Positions 25,744-35,568 are shown, counted from the stretch's first letter. The stretch: DNA of 64,000 nucleotides from JADJPO01 sp963750395 (GCA_963750395.1 CAVVQM010000009.1:124001-188000), one strand, 5' to 3'. Notes: generated by a model from the sequence alone, not told the origin. Numbers and translations are program-made.

Positions 25744-26832
25744 TCAAGCCTCGCGGCGCCCGGCGAAGAAGTCCCTGAGCAGCGCCGCAGACTCGGCCTC
25801 GCACACTCCGGCGACCACCTCGACCCGGTGGTTGAGCCGACCGTCCCGGACGACGTCCCGCACCGAGCCGGCCGCCCCCGCCTTGTCGTCCCAGGCCCCG
25901 AAGACCAGCCGGGCCACCCTGGCCAGCACCAGGGCCCCCGCGCACATGGAGCACGGCTCCAGGGTGACCACGAGGGTGCACCCGTCCAGGCGCCAGGTCC
26001 CGAGCGCCCGGCCCGCTGCACGCAGCGCCAGCACCTCGGCGTGGGCCGTCGGGTCGGCGCCGGACTCTCGGGCGTTGCACGCCTCGGCGAGCGTCGCGCC
26101 GTCGGGACCCAGGACGACGGCGCCCACCGGCACGTCCTCGGTCCTGAGGGCGCCGCTGGCCACGTCCAGCGCCCGTCGCATCGCGACGACGTCCGCAGCC
26201 TGCGGCGCCCGGGCCGGCGGAGACGTGGTCAGCGCAGACGCCTCCAGCAGGTCGGCGAATCCGACCTGCTCACCCACCTCGCCCAGCACGAAGCCGGGGT
26301 CGTCGGCGTTCTCCTCGACCAGCTTGCGCAGAGACTTGCCGCTCACGCCGAGGTCCTCGAGCAGGTCGGTCTCCCCGGCCCACGCCGAGACCTCTGCCTC
26401 GACCAGCTCGATGTCATCCTCGTCCTCACCGTCGTCGTCGCCCGCGACGTCCAGGTCATCCGGCTCGACGTCCGAGGCGACGTCCACCTCGACGTCCGGC
26501 GCGGGGGGCGCGACGGCCGCGACCGGCTCGTCGTCCTCGTCGGACTGGACGTCGGCGGCCGGCGCCAGGAGTTCGCCATAACTGCTGCGGGCAGCCGCGA
26601 ACAGGTCGGACACGAACAGCCGGGGATCGTCCTCGCCGTCGACCCGGACGAGCGCGAACCACTCGTCCTCGTGTTCGACCAGGGCCAGAACCGGCTGGTC
26701 GTCGATGGCCACGGCGCGGAGGACCTCCGCGAGGTCGTCGAGCGCGTCGTACTCGTCCACCTCGATATCCCTGGCCTTCCAGGTCGAGCCGGACTGGGCA
26801 AGGACCGCGGTGAAATACGCCACGACCACCAT
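25744..26832 (-). CDS. tadA: TadA tRNA adenosine deaminase fused to its actinobacterial associated domain
   Basis: TadA converts A34 to inosine in tRNA-Arg(ACG). The 362-residue protein joins two parts that are normally separate adjacent genes: an N-terminal tRNA adenosine deaminase-associated domain (VAYFTAVLAQSGSTW, WFALVRVDGEDDPRLFVSD, then an acidic linker) and a C-terminal TadA domain from about residue 215. TadA has the zinc and proton-relay motif HAEVLALR and PCSMCAGAL, so it looks active. ATG 26832 begins MVVVAYF. The gene is divergent from upp. The fusion could be real or the result of a lost stop by an indel. Confidence 0.88.
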   Translation of the reverse strand: MVVVAYFTAVLAQSGSTWKARDIEVDEYDALDDLAEVLRAVAIDDQPVLALVEHEDEWFALVRVDGEDDPRLFVSDLFAAARSSYGELLAPAADVQSDEDDEPVAAVAPPAPDVEVDVASDVEPDDLDVAGDDDGEDEDDIELVEAEVSAWAGETDLLEDLGVSGKSLRKLVEENADDPGFVLGEVGEQVGFADLLEASALTTSPPARAPQAADVVAMRRALDVASGALRTEDVPVGAVVLGPDGATLAEACNARESGADPTAHAEVLALRAAGRALGTWRLDGCTLVVTLEPCSMCAGALVLARVARLVFGAWDDKAGAAGSVRDVVRDGRLNHRVEVVAGVCEAESAALLRDFFAGRREA

Positions 26833-26883
26833 CGTTGCATCGACCGTGGCCGACGGTGAAGGGGGACCGGTAAGTTCCGCGTC

Positions 26884-27519
26884 ATGCAGCTGCGCGTCGT
26901 CGACCATCCGCTGGTCGCCCACAAGCTCACCCACCTGCGCGACATAGGCACCGACTCGCCCACCTTCCGTCGACTCACCGACGAACTCGTCACGCTGCTC
27001 GCCTACGAGGCCACGCGCGACGTCCGTGTGGAGCCGCACCGCATCCGCACACCGGTGGCCGAGGCGGACGGAGTGCACCTGGCCCACCCCCGCCCGCTCG
27101 TCGTCCCGATCCTGCGCGCGGGCCTCGGGATGCTGGACGGCATGACGCGGCTGCTGCCCACGGCCGAGGTCGGCTTCCTCGGCATGGTCCGCGACGAGCA
27201 GACGCTGAAGGCCAGCACCTACGCGGACCGCATGCCGCGCGACCTGTCCAGTCGGCACGTCTATCTGCTCGACCCCATGCTGGCCACGGGCGGCACCCTC
27301 GCCGCGGCCATGGGCTTCCTGCTGGAGCGCCGGGCGATCTCGGTCACCGCGATCTGCCTGCTGGCGGCACCCGAGGGCGTCGAGAGCGTCCGCCGAGCCG
27401 TCGGTGACGACGCCCCGGTGTCCATCGTGGTCGCGGCCCTGGACGAGTGCCTCAACGAACTCGGCTACATCGTTCCCGGACTCGGCGACGCGGGCGACCG
27501 CCTCTACGGCACTGTCTGA
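26884..27519 (+). CDS. upp: Uracil phosphoribosyltransferase
   Basis: Salvages uracil with PRPP to UMP. The 211-residue length is standard. Signature segments are HPLVAHKLTHLRD, VPILRAGLGMLDG, the PRPP loop YLLDPMLATGGTLAAA and the uracil-binding C-terminus GYIVPGLGDAGDRLYGT. ATG 26884 lies seven bases after TAAGTT (26871-26876), so the transcript is probably leaderless. Confidence 0.97.
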   Translation: MQLRVVDHPLVAHKLTHLRDIGTDSPTFRRLTDELVTLLAYEATRDVRVEPHRIRTPVAEADGVHLAHPRPLVVPILRAGLGMLDGMTRLLPTAEVGFLGMVRDEQTLKASTYADRMPRDLSSRHVYLLDPMLATGGTLAAAMGFLLERRAISVTAICLLAAPEGVESVRRAVGDDAPVSIVVAALDECLNELGYIVPGLGDAGDRLYGTV

Positions 27520-27720
27520 GTCCCGCTGTCGCCCGAGTGTTACGAGACGTACTGTGAGTAGCGATGCATGCCCGCCGCATCGATGCGACATCTTCGAGTG
27601 ACGTGTGTGACAGTTGGGGCGATTGTGAAATACTTCGGCGCGCCGTCGCGGTCATAGTGACCGGGAGGGTTCATGCTGAACCGTTGAGGAGCGGCCCGAG
27701 CTGTCCGTGAGGAGGTGCCT

Positions 27721-27891
27721 ATGAAAGTGCAGCCCAAGAGTCTGCTCGTCGGCGTGCTCGTCATCTTCGCGCTCTACGCGATCATCGTCAGCCCGCAGAC
27801 TGCCGCGGACGCCGTGCGCTCGGTGTTCCTGTTCCTGGCTGGCGCGACGCGCTCGATCTTCACGTTCTTCGACGCGCTCATGAATCGGTAG
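27721..27891 (+). CDS. Small membrane protein upstream of the PH-domain gene
   Basis: A 56-residue protein with one strong hydrophobic helix near the N-terminus (SLLVGVLVIFALYAIIVS) and an amphipathic second half (AVRSVFLFLAGATRSIFTFFDALM). ATG 27721 has GGAGG seven bases upstream, and the stop lies eight bases before the next gene. Similar short proteins occur upstream of PH-domain genes in other Actinobacteria. No function is known. Confidence 0.75.
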   Translation: MKVQPKSLLVGVLVIFALYAIIVSPQTAADAVRSVFLFLAGATRSIFTFFDALMNR

Positions 27892-27899
27892 CCGAGCTC

Positions 27900-28574
27900 A
27901 TGTTCTTCCTACCGCAGCCGTGGGCCTGGGATCAGCGCCGGGGCAGCGAGCTGCCCGACGAGTTCTTCAACTACCTCGCCGACCCAGAACTCAACGGGCC
28001 CACCCTGGGCGGGCAGATCCACTGGTCGGCCATGATCGAGCCCGTGGTGACCACCACTGTCGGCCTGTTCACGGGCTTCTGGCTGATCAGCGTGCTCCCG
28101 CGGGACACCGTGCTCTTCGGCGAACTCGTCATCCTCGCCATGCTCTATCTGCTCGGCCGGCTCGCCGTGAAGTACTACCTCTGGTACCGCGAGCTGGTGT
28201 TCATCACCACCAAGCGCGTGATCAGCGTGACCGGCATCTTCAACCGCAATGTCGCGATGATGCCGCTGAGCAAGCTCACCGACATGAACTACACCCGGAC
28301 CCCGGTCGGCCTGCTGCTCGGCTACGGATCGTTCCGCTTCGAGACCGCCGGTCAGAACCAGGCGCTCGAACTCCTCGGGCGCATCCCCGATCCCGACGAC
28401 AGCTACCGGTACGTGCAGAACCTGCTGTTCAGCCGCGGCACGACCGACGTCGTCCTGGTCGACGTCAAGACCGAGAAGAAGGTCAACGTCAACTGGCGCG
28501 GACGGATCTTCCCCAGCGGTCGCGGCCACTCGTTGGAACCCAGCGACGAGGACGACTGGTACGAGGAGAAGTAG
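27900..28574 (+). CDS. Membrane protein with bacterial PH domain (DUF304/bPH2)
   Basis: A 224-residue protein with two central membrane helices (VVTTTVGLFTGFWLISVL and LVILAMLYLLGRLAV) followed by a bPH2 domain: FITTKRVISVTGIFNRNVAMMPLSKLTDMNYTRTPVGLLLGYGSFRFET is the typical core. The C-terminus is charged and ends EDDWYEEK. Function is unknown; bPH2 proteins often act at the membrane. It probably forms an operon with the preceding small membrane protein. Confidence 0.85.
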   Translation: MFFLPQPWAWDQRRGSELPDEFFNYLADPELNGPTLGGQIHWSAMIEPVVTTTVGLFTGFWLISVLPRDTVLFGELVILAMLYLLGRLAVKYYLWYRELVFITTKRVISVTGIFNRNVAMMPLSKLTDMNYTRTPVGLLLGYGSFRFETAGQNQALELLGRIPDPDDSYRYVQNLLFSRGTTDVVLVDVKTEKKVNVNWRGRIFPSGRGHSLEPSDEDDWYEEK

Positions 28575-28580
28575 CCGCGC

Positions 28581-29330
28581 TCAACCCTCGCGGGCGGCCT
28601 TGTCCGCGGCGTCCAGGGCTGCCGCTTCCTCCGGCGTCGGCGCCGTCCCACCCAACGTGGTCGGCAGCCACCAGCGATCGTCCGGACCGGACGGCGCGTC
28701 CGGGTAGCTGCGTTGGACGTCGTCCAGCATGGCCGCCATCCGGCGCACCAGTTCCTCACCGGCGTGGTCGGCAGCCGGTCCCCGGCCGACCGCGATCGGC
28801 TGCCCGTACGCCACGGTGATCGCCTTGCCGCGGCTGCGGAAGTCCTTCGGCCGGCCCTTGGTGAAGATCCGCTGACCGCCCCAGACCACCGCGGGGATCA
28901 GGGGGACGCCGCTCGCGCCGGCCATCTTGACCGCTCCCGGTTTGAAGTCCTTGAGCAGGAAGGAACGGCTGATGGTCGCCTCGGGGAAGACGCCCACCAG
29001 CTCCCCGGATCTGAGCGCGTCGAGGGCCTGCTTGAAGGCGGCCGAACCGGCAGCACGGTCGACCGGGATGTGATGCATGCCGCGCATCAGCGGGCCGGAG
29101 ACGCGGTGGCGGAACACCGACTCCTTGGCCATGAACCGGATGTAGCGCTTCGCCGGCAGGGCGCCGTAGCCCAGGAACGTGAAGTCGAGGTAGCTCACAT
29201 GGTTGCTGGCGATCACGGCGCCGCCGGTGCGCGGGAGGTTCTCGGTGCCGATCACCGTGAACCTCAGGCCGAGGGCGGCGAACAGGGCACGGGCCGCCGT
29301 GATCACCGGCGGGTACACAAGCTCGCTCAC
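28581..29330 (-). CDS. 1-acyl-sn-glycerol-3-phosphate acyltransferase (PlsC family)
   Basis: Transfers an acyl chain to lysophosphatidic acid in phospholipid synthesis, at the inner membrane. The 249-residue protein has the catalytic HX4D motif NHVSYLD near residue 43, the glycerol-phosphate motif FPEATIS near residue 115, and motif IV VPLIPAVVWGG. Start is GTG 29330. It converges with the PH-domain gene and is divergent from the M3 peptidase gene. Confidence 0.88.
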   Translation of the reverse strand: MSELVYPPVITAARALFAALGLRFTVIGTENLPRTGGAVIASNHVSYLDFTFLGYGALPAKRYIRFMAKESVFRHRVSGPLMRGMHHIPVDRAAGSAAFKQALDALRSGELVGVFPEATISRSFLLKDFKPGAVKMAGASGVPLIPAVVWGGQRIFTKGRPKDFRSRGKAITVAYGQPIAVGRGPAADHAGEELVRRMAAMLDDVQRSYPDAPSGPDDRWWLPTTLGGTAPTPEEAAALDAADKAAREG

Positions 29331-29365
29331 GTGGTCAGCGTAGAGGTCCGTTTAGAGTGAGGCAC

Positions 29366-31466
29366 GTGGATCGAGGGGACACCGCCGCACCGCCCGGCCT
29401 GCCGGCGGCCAACCCCTACGCCCGGCCCAGCGCCCTGCCCTTCGGCCTGCCGCCGTTCGGCAGGATCCGCCCCGAACATCACCTGCCGGCGTTCGAGGCC
29501 GGAATGCGACAACAACTCGCCGAGATCGAAGCCATCGCCAACGACCCGGCGCCCGCAACCATCGCCAACACGCTGGAGGCGTTGGAGCGATCCGGCGGCC
29601 TGCTGACCCGCGTCAGCCGGGTCTTCTTCAACCTCACCGGATCATGTGCAGACCCCGAGTTGATGGCGATCGAGGTGCAGATCGCGCCGCGTCTGGCGGC
29701 CCACCGGGATGCCGTCATGCTCGACCGTGCCCTGTTCGCCCGGATCCAGACCCTGATGGACCGGGTCGACGCCCTGGGGCCGGACGATGAGCAGCGGCGG
29801 CTGCTGGAGCGTCAGCACACGGACTTCGTCCGCGCCGGGGCAGGTTTGGACGAGGCTCGGCAGGCCCGGCTGCGGCAGATCAGCACCGAACTCGCCTCAC
29901 TGACCACGGCGTTCAAGAACGACCTGCTGGCGGACACCGTCGCGTCGGCGGTGCGCGTCGATCGCGTCGAGGAACTGGACGGCCTCGGTGACGACGGCGA
30001 TCGCCGCCGCAGCCCGGGCGGCACACGAACGTGGCCTGGACGGATACCTGCTGACCCTGGCGTTGCCCTCGAACCAACCGGCGATCGCCGATCTCACCGA
30101 TCGCGCGCTGCGCGAACGCCTGTATCGGGCGTCGATCTCCCGTGGGGCCCGGGACGACGAGCACGACACCCGGCGCACGCTCGCCCGGATCGTGGAACTG
30201 CGCACCGAGCGGGCCGTTCTGCTCGGCCACCCCGATCACGCCCACTATGTGATCGAGGATTCGACCCTCGGCTCGGTCGATGCGGTGGAGGCGATGCTCG
30301 CCCGGCTCGTCCCGGCGGCGGTGGCCAACGCCCGCCGCGAGGCGGCGCGACTGCAGGAGGCACTGGCCGGCGACGGCGTGGCGGGCCCGCTGCAGCCCTG
30401 GGACTGGGCCTACTACGCGCGTGCGGTGCGCGAGCGCCGCCACCACCTCGACACCGAGGCGATGCGGTCCTACTTCGAGCTGGACCGGGTGGTTCGCGAT
30501 GGCATCTTCTTCGCCGCGAACCGCTTGTACGGGTTGACCTTCGAGCGTCGCGACGACCTGGCGGGACATCACCGCGAGGTGCAGGTCTTCGAGGTCCGCG
30601 ACGAGAACCGCCGCGCGATCGGGCTCTTCCTGGCCGACTGGTACGCCCGGGACAGCAAACGAGGTGGGGCGTGGATGAGCACCTTCGTCGATCAGTCCCA
30701 GCTGCTCGACCAGTCCCCCGTGGTCGTGATCAACCTCAACATCGGCCACCCCCCGGACGGCGAGCCGACCCTGCTCACGCTGGACGAGGTGGACACCGTC
30801 TTCCACGAGTTCGGCCACGTCCTGCACGGCCTCCTCTCCGACGTCCGCTATCCGAGGCTGTCGGGGACCAACGTGCCCCGCGACTTCGTCGAATTCCCTT
30901 CACAGGTCAACGAGATGTGGGCGTACTGGCCCGAGGTTCTGGCCAACTACGCCGTGCACCACCGGACCGGCGAGCCGCTCGATCCGGACGTCGTCGAAGC
31001 CCTGACGCAGGCGCAGCGCGAAGGCCAGGGCTTCGCGACCACCGAGTATCTGGCTGCCGCCCTGTTGGACCTTGCGTGGCACCGCGTCGACGACATCGCG
31101 CCGCCGACCTCGTCGGCCGACCCCGACCAGATCGGTGAGTTCGAGCGAAAGGTACTGCAGCGAAGGGGAATCGAGCAGACAGAGATCCCACCGCGCTACC
31201 GCAGCAGCTACTTCGCCCACATCTTCGCGGGCGGCTACAGCGCCGGCTACTACAGCTACATCTGGAGCGAGGTGCTCGACGCCGACACCGTCGACTGGTT
31301 CACCGAGCAGGGTGGCTTGTGTCGCGAGAACGGTAGGATCTTCGCCGACCGCCTGCTCAGCCGCGGCGGCTCGGTCGATGCGATGACGGCCTTCGCCGAC
31401 GTGCGCGGGCGGGCGCCCCGGATCGAGCCCCTGCTGGTGCGCCGGGGACTTGCCCACAACGTCTGA
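29366..31466 (+). CDS. M3-family oligopeptidase (thimet/Dcp type), frameshifted
   Basis: A cytosolic zinc metallopeptidase of about 700 residues that trims oligopeptides. Zinc ligands are in DTVFHEFGHVLHGLLS, and the C-terminal IFAGGYSAGYYSYIWSEV closes the active-site cleft as in Dcp-type enzymes. At about 29996 one extra G shifts the frame: VEELDGLGDD should continue AIAAAARAAHERGLDGYLLTL, which is found at once in the next frame. Both parts are well conserved, so a sequencing insertion or a very recent mutation is likely. GTG 29366 lies seven bases after TAGAGT (29353-29358), suggesting a leaderless transcript. Confidence 0.88.
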
Positions 31467-31506
31467 CGTGTCAGTATGTTTGTCAACCCAAACCCCAGGA
31501 GGACCC

Positions 31507-31971
31507 ATGTCCCAGCAGTCCCTGCCGCCCACTCGCCGCTGCGTGCTCTCGGCCGGTGCCGTGGCCGTCGCCGGTGCCGGCGCGCTGACCGCCTGTTCCA
31601 GTGACGAGGTCACTGACACGGCGTCGTCCGCGGCCGGTGAAGCAGGCGAGGCCGCCGCGTCCGCCGCGTCCGGGGCGGTCGGCGCCGTGGTCGCCCAGGT
31701 GGCCGACGTGCCGGTGGGTGGCGCCACGGTCAAGGACATCGGTGGCCAGCAGGTCGTGCTGTCCCAGCCCGAGGCGGGCACCATCGAGGCCTTCAGCGCA
31801 GTCTGCCCGCATCAGGGGGGCATCGTCGCTCCGGAGGGCGACGAACTGGTCTGCCCGCTGCACGGCTCCCGGTTCAACGAGGCGACCGGCGAGCTCATTC
31901 AGGGCCCGGCCACCAGGGGCCTCGACACGGTGAGCGTCAGCGTGGACGGGGACGGGATCGTTCTCGACTGA
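31507..31971 (+). CDS. Tat-exported Rieske [2Fe-2S] lipoprotein
   Basis: A 154-residue protein. The N-terminus has a twin-arginine signal (TRRCVLSAGA) running into a lipobox (LTAC at Cys30), then an Ala/Ser/Glu-rich tether and a Rieske domain with both cluster motifs, CPHQGG and CPLHGS, and the typical end TRGLDTVSVSVDGDGIVLD. It would be a membrane-anchored electron carrier on the outer face. ATG 31507 follows AGGAGG. No oxygenase or cytochrome partner is adjacent. Confidence 0.92.
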   Translation: MSQQSLPPTRRCVLSAGAVAVAGAGALTACSSDEVTDTASSAAGEAGEAAASAASGAVGAVVAQVADVPVGGATVKDIGGQQVVLSQPEAGTIEAFSAVCPHQGGIVAPEGDELVCPLHGSRFNEATGELIQGPATRGLDTVSVSVDGDGIVLD

Positions 31972-32094
31972 CGCCTGGAGTCCGTCGACCGAACTCGTTG
32001 ATGCGCGCCGTGTATCACTGAAGACGCTCTCGCGCTCCTGCTGACGTGAGCGCGGGCCGCACCTCTGGTGGCGCGCATGACGTCAGGAGCCGCG

Positions 32095-33114
32095 ATGAGC
32101 AAGCACGAACACAGCGCCGACATCATGGCGGCGGCCGCTGCCGCCGTAGAGGACGAGTTGGCCGGTCTGCAGGGCGCCCTGCAGACCGCTGAAGAGCGCT
32201 TCATGGACAGGGCCAACGTCGTGGGGGTGGGTCTCGGACACAAGATCCGCGGGGACCAGGTCACCGAGACGCCGAGCGTGATGGTCCTGGTCAGCCAGAA
32301 GTACCCGGAGGCCGCGCTGGCGAGTCCCGATCGGGTGTCCAAGACCGTGGACAACGTTCCGACCGACGTGCTGGAGGTCGGGCACCTGTTCGCCGGCGGC
32401 GGCGTCAGGGGCGTGGGCGAGGGCAGCGCCCTGGCTCAGTTGGACGCGCAGAAGCTGGCCCAGCGGGTGCGACCCGTGCGGCCCGGCTACAGCGTGGGAC
32501 ACCCACAGATCACCGCCGGAACGATCGGCGCGGGTTGCTATGACCTGAGCCCGTTGCCCGGCAAACCGCCCGCCTACTACATCCTCAGCAACAACCATGT
32601 CCTGGCCAACAGCAACAACGCCCAGCCGGGCGACCCGATCTACCAGCCCGGCCCCATCGACGGCGGTGGCCCGGCGGATGCGATCGGCCGGCTGGCGCGG
32701 TTCGTACCGATCAGGTTCGACGGGAGCTGCAACAGCGTCGACGCGGCGATCGCCGAGGTCCCCTTCGACACCATCGACCGTGACATCTACTGGACCGGCT
32801 ACCCCGCCAGCGCAGCCAAGGGCGCCGCGGTGGGGATGCCGGTCAAGAAGACCGGCCGCACCACGCACTTCACGACGGGCCTGGTGACCGCGGTCAACGC
32901 CACGGTGAACGTCAACTACGGCGGGGGAGACGTGGCGAGGTTCTGCGGGCAGATCGTCACGAGCGACATGTCAGCCGGAGGCGACAGCGGCTCGCTCGTG
33001 CTGGACTGGGAGAACAACCCGGTCGGGCTGCTGTTCGCAGGATCGTCGCTCGCAACCATCCTGAACCCGATCGCCCTGGTGCAACTGGCGCTGAAGGTTC
33101 GCGTCTGGCCGTGA
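32095..33114 (+). CDS. Trypsin-like serine protease-fold protein
   Basis: A 339-residue protein with no signal peptide. The N-terminal domain (VVGVGLGHKIRGDQVTETPSVMVLVSQK) resembles the small domain found in Nal1-like bacterial proteins. The second domain has a chymotrypsin-like layout: His in ILSNNHVLA (about residue 167), Asp in NSVDAAIAEV (about 219), and Ser in SAGGDSGSLV (about 299). All three catalytic positions seem present. ATG 32095 follows AGGAG. It converges with a small gene that resembles its own N-terminal domain. Confidence 0.8.
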   Translation: MSKHEHSADIMAAAAAAVEDELAGLQGALQTAEERFMDRANVVGVGLGHKIRGDQVTETPSVMVLVSQKYPEAALASPDRVSKTVDNVPTDVLEVGHLFAGGGVRGVGEGSALAQLDAQKLAQRVRPVRPGYSVGHPQITAGTIGAGCYDLSPLPGKPPAYYILSNNHVLANSNNAQPGDPIYQPGPIDGGGPADAIGRLARFVPIRFDGSCNSVDAAIAEVPFDTIDRDIYWTGYPASAAKGAAVGMPVKKTGRTTHFTTGLVTAVNATVNVNYGGGDVARFCGQIVTSDMSAGGDSGSLVLDWENNPVGLLFAGSSLATILNPIALVQLALKVRVWP

Positions 33115-33127
33115 CCCGTCATGCGTT

Positions 33128-33466
33128 CTACCCGGCGGTTCCATCCGTTCCCGTGCTTCGGGTGGAATCGCCGGGGGGCTCCTCCTGGGCCGCGATGGCG
33201 GTGGAGCCACGCACGACCACGGGCAGCCCCTCGATCGTCTCGGGCAGCCCCTCGGGAAGGCTCTCGGAAAGGGACTGCCTCGAGTGACCTGGCTCGGCGA
33301 AGACCACGACGCACGACCGGTCGTCGTCCGTTCTACCGATTCCCACCCCGTGGATGGGACCGCCGACCCATCGCGAGGCCACGCCCAGGGCGGTGGCCTC
33401 GGCCGAGTCCCCACCGGGGAGCGAATCCGGATCGAACCCCATGGGCAGATCGGCACCCTGGTCCAT
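33128..33466 (-). CDS. Hypothetical protein resembling the N-terminal domain of the neighbouring protease
   Basis: A 112-residue protein of unknown function. Its core HGVGIGRTDDDRSCVVVFAEP followed by LPETIEGLPVVVRGS follows the pattern of the N-terminal domain of the convergent protease-fold protein (VVGVGLGH, PSVMVLVSQK, VPTDVLEVG). ATG 33466 lies six bases after TAGTCT (33473-33478), so it is likely leaderless and a real gene. The relation is judged by eye and should be regarded as tentative. Confidence 0.6.
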   Translation of the reverse strand: MDQGADLPMGFDPDSLPGGDSAEATALGVASRWVGGPIHGVGIGRTDDDRSCVVVFAEPGHSRQSLSESLPEGLPETIEGLPVVVRGSTAIAAQEEPPGDSTRSTGTDGTAG

Positions 33467-33505
33467 GATCTGAGACTAGATGGCGATGACCGGACTGGGA
33501 ACCGC

Positions 33506-35353
33506 TCATCCTGCTGGCATCTCGGGCGAGCGGGCGATCCGGACCGGTGCCTCGACCAGCCGCGGCCGCGGTAGTGACCCTTTCGGCACGGGCCGTCCGT
33601 CGCGCACGTCCCACTCCCGATGCACCTTGTCCACCACCAGGGGATGCACCTGCACCCAGGCGCCGTCGGCGGCGAACTGCAGGCGCAGGAAGCCTTTGTG
33701 GTTCTCGTCCGACAGCGCCGGCATCGGCCAGGCGCGGACCAGGGCCGAGCGGCCCAGCAGGATCGAGACCGCCACCAGGTAGGCCGACAGCAGACCGACC
33801 ACGATCAGGTAGCCGATCAACAGGACCAGCAGCAGCAGCCAGGTGGGCCAGCCGGGCCAGGGGATCTGCACCACCACGGCCAGGGCGCCGAACGCGAGGA
33901 CGGCCTGCAGCAGGACCCCGCCCACGGCGTCCATCACCTTCAGCCGCTCCTGCGGTGAGGCCCACCGACGCGGCGGGCCGCGCCGCACAGCGCGGCCGAC
34001 CAGGTAGAACACGGCGACCACGAGCGCCACCACGCCGGCCTGTCCGGCCATCCGCAGGACCTCGAGCCAGTCGGCCCAGCGCAGCGCGGCGGCCGGGGTC
34101 TGTCCGGTCTCCAGGCCCAGCACGCCGATCATCAGCAGCATCAGCGCGGCGTGCACGGTGCCGCAGAGCCGCCAGAACCCCGGGTTGCGCAGCGGCAGCG
34201 AATCGGTGCTGAGCGACAGGATGCGCCGCGCCAGCGCCCGGGTCCGCTCCGGCGAGGGATACCGTTCGAGCAGCCTCAGGGGAGTTCGGTCCGGATCGAC
34301 CAGTCGTGACTGGGGCGGCGGCACGAGCAGTTCCGCGGCGAGCTGGTGGGTCTCGGTGGTGTAGCCGCCTCCCAGCCCGCAGGTGATGTACTGCCGGGCC
34401 CGGCCGTCGTCCGGCGAGCCCGTCGGCGGGGCGTCGTCCGGCAGTACCTCGGCGTAGCGGGCGTAGTGGTGCAGGTCGCCGCTGAGCCACAACCGCACCC
34501 GGGCGTCGGTGGGGCGCCGCGTCCCGTCCTCGTCCTCATGGACGCGGATCACGTTCTCCTCGAACCAGTTCAGCGAGTTGAACGCGTCGGGGTTGTGCTC
34601 CACCTTGGACCACGTGGGCTCCGGGGCACACAGGATCACGGCGTCGCCGGGCTTCAGCTGACTGGACAGGTGCTGCCGGAAGTAGTCGATCTGGGGTTCG
34701 TCGATGTAGGTACCGAGCTGGGTGTCCACACCGACCACCCACCATCGCGAGGGCAGATTCACCTTGACCGCGAAGTAACTTCGGGTCTGCTCCGTGCGCC
34801 ACCCGCCGATCGGACGGCGCTGGCAGAACAGCCGCAGGAACGCGGTGAGCCCGTCGTACCAGTCGTGGTTGCCCGGCAGCGCCAGGAGCATCGGGCCCTG
34901 GCCCTCGGGCACCGCGTCCTTGGGCAGCGCGGCCCGGTACGGGCCCCGGGTGCGGTCCTCGTAGGCGACGGCCGACGGGGTCGGGTACACCTCGTCGCCC
35001 CCCATCACCAGCGCCGAGCCACGGGGCAGCGACCGGATCTGGCCGTCCACGTCGGTGACCTCGAGCAGTTCGGCGGCCACCAATGAGGCGACCGTGAAGG
35101 TCGAGTCGAACCCATCCCCGAGGTCGCTCACGTAGTCCAACCAGAGCTCCTCCGGCGCATCGAGCTCCAGCGGGATCTGGCGCGAGGGCAGCGCCGCCTG
35201 CACCTCGCGCCGGTCCACGTAACCGGCGAACGTCGTCGACAGCGCCACGTCGATCGCCGTGCGGATCAACTCCCCGGGGGAGAACCAGCGCACCTGGTCA
35301 GCAGGTGTGAAACCGATCTCGCCCGCTCGTTCCCGTAGCTCCGCGACCTTCAT
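33506..35353 (-). CDS. Membrane-anchored metallophosphoesterase
   Basis: A 615-residue protein. The first 350 residues form a calcineurin-like phosphoesterase domain with a GDxx variant (SDLGDGFDST), MGGDEVYP, LPGNHDWYDG and a final SGDLHHYARY metal motif. Residues about 375-530 contain five or six membrane helices, and a soluble tail follows (GAWVQVHPLVVDKVHREWDV). The first metal motif is not the usual DxH, so the metal site may be altered. The substrate is unknown. It stands alone, divergent from the next gene. Confidence 0.82.
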   Translation of the reverse strand: MKVAELRERAGEIGFTPADQVRWFSPGELIRTAIDVALSTTFAGYVDRREVQAALPSRQIPLELDAPEELWLDYVSDLGDGFDSTFTVASLVAAELLEVTDVDGQIRSLPRGSALVMGGDEVYPTPSAVAYEDRTRGPYRAALPKDAVPEGQGPMLLALPGNHDWYDGLTAFLRLFCQRRPIGGWRTEQTRSYFAVKVNLPSRWWVVGVDTQLGTYIDEPQIDYFRQHLSSQLKPGDAVILCAPEPTWSKVEHNPDAFNSLNWFEENVIRVHEDEDGTRRPTDARVRLWLSGDLHHYARYAEVLPDDAPPTGSPDDGRARQYITCGLGGGYTTETHQLAAELLVPPPQSRLVDPDRTPLRLLERYPSPERTRALARRILSLSTDSLPLRNPGFWRLCGTVHAALMLLMIGVLGLETGQTPAAALRWADWLEVLRMAGQAGVVALVVAVFYLVGRAVRRGPPRRWASPQERLKVMDAVGGVLLQAVLAFGALAVVVQIPWPGWPTWLLLLVLLIGYLIVVGLLSAYLVAVSILLGRSALVRAWPMPALSDENHKGFLRLQFAADGAWVQVHPLVVDKVHREWDVRDGRPVPKGSLPRPRLVEAPVRIARSPEMPAG

Positions 35354-35568
35354 CGCCCTCGCGCCCCCACTGTCGGCTCCTCCGTCGGTCGGCCCGACCC
35401 GCGGGGACGGTGACCTGACTCACTCCTGCGGTGGAACCCTAGTCCGTTCGGACGGGAACCTCTGGTCTCATTGGTTGGACGGGTTGCTACGGTGCGCGAT
35501 TTCCTCATTACTTTGAGTCTGGCTTCCGAGATGGTGGCCAGGAACTAGTTCAATCTGGAAGAGGAACA

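Noticed and set aside
31469..31483. CGTGTCAGTATGTTT before the Rieske gene resembles the inverse of the sulP upstream repeat
   Set aside because: Only one copy, and its TATGTT serves well as a -10 box; similarity of 13 of 15 bases may be chance.
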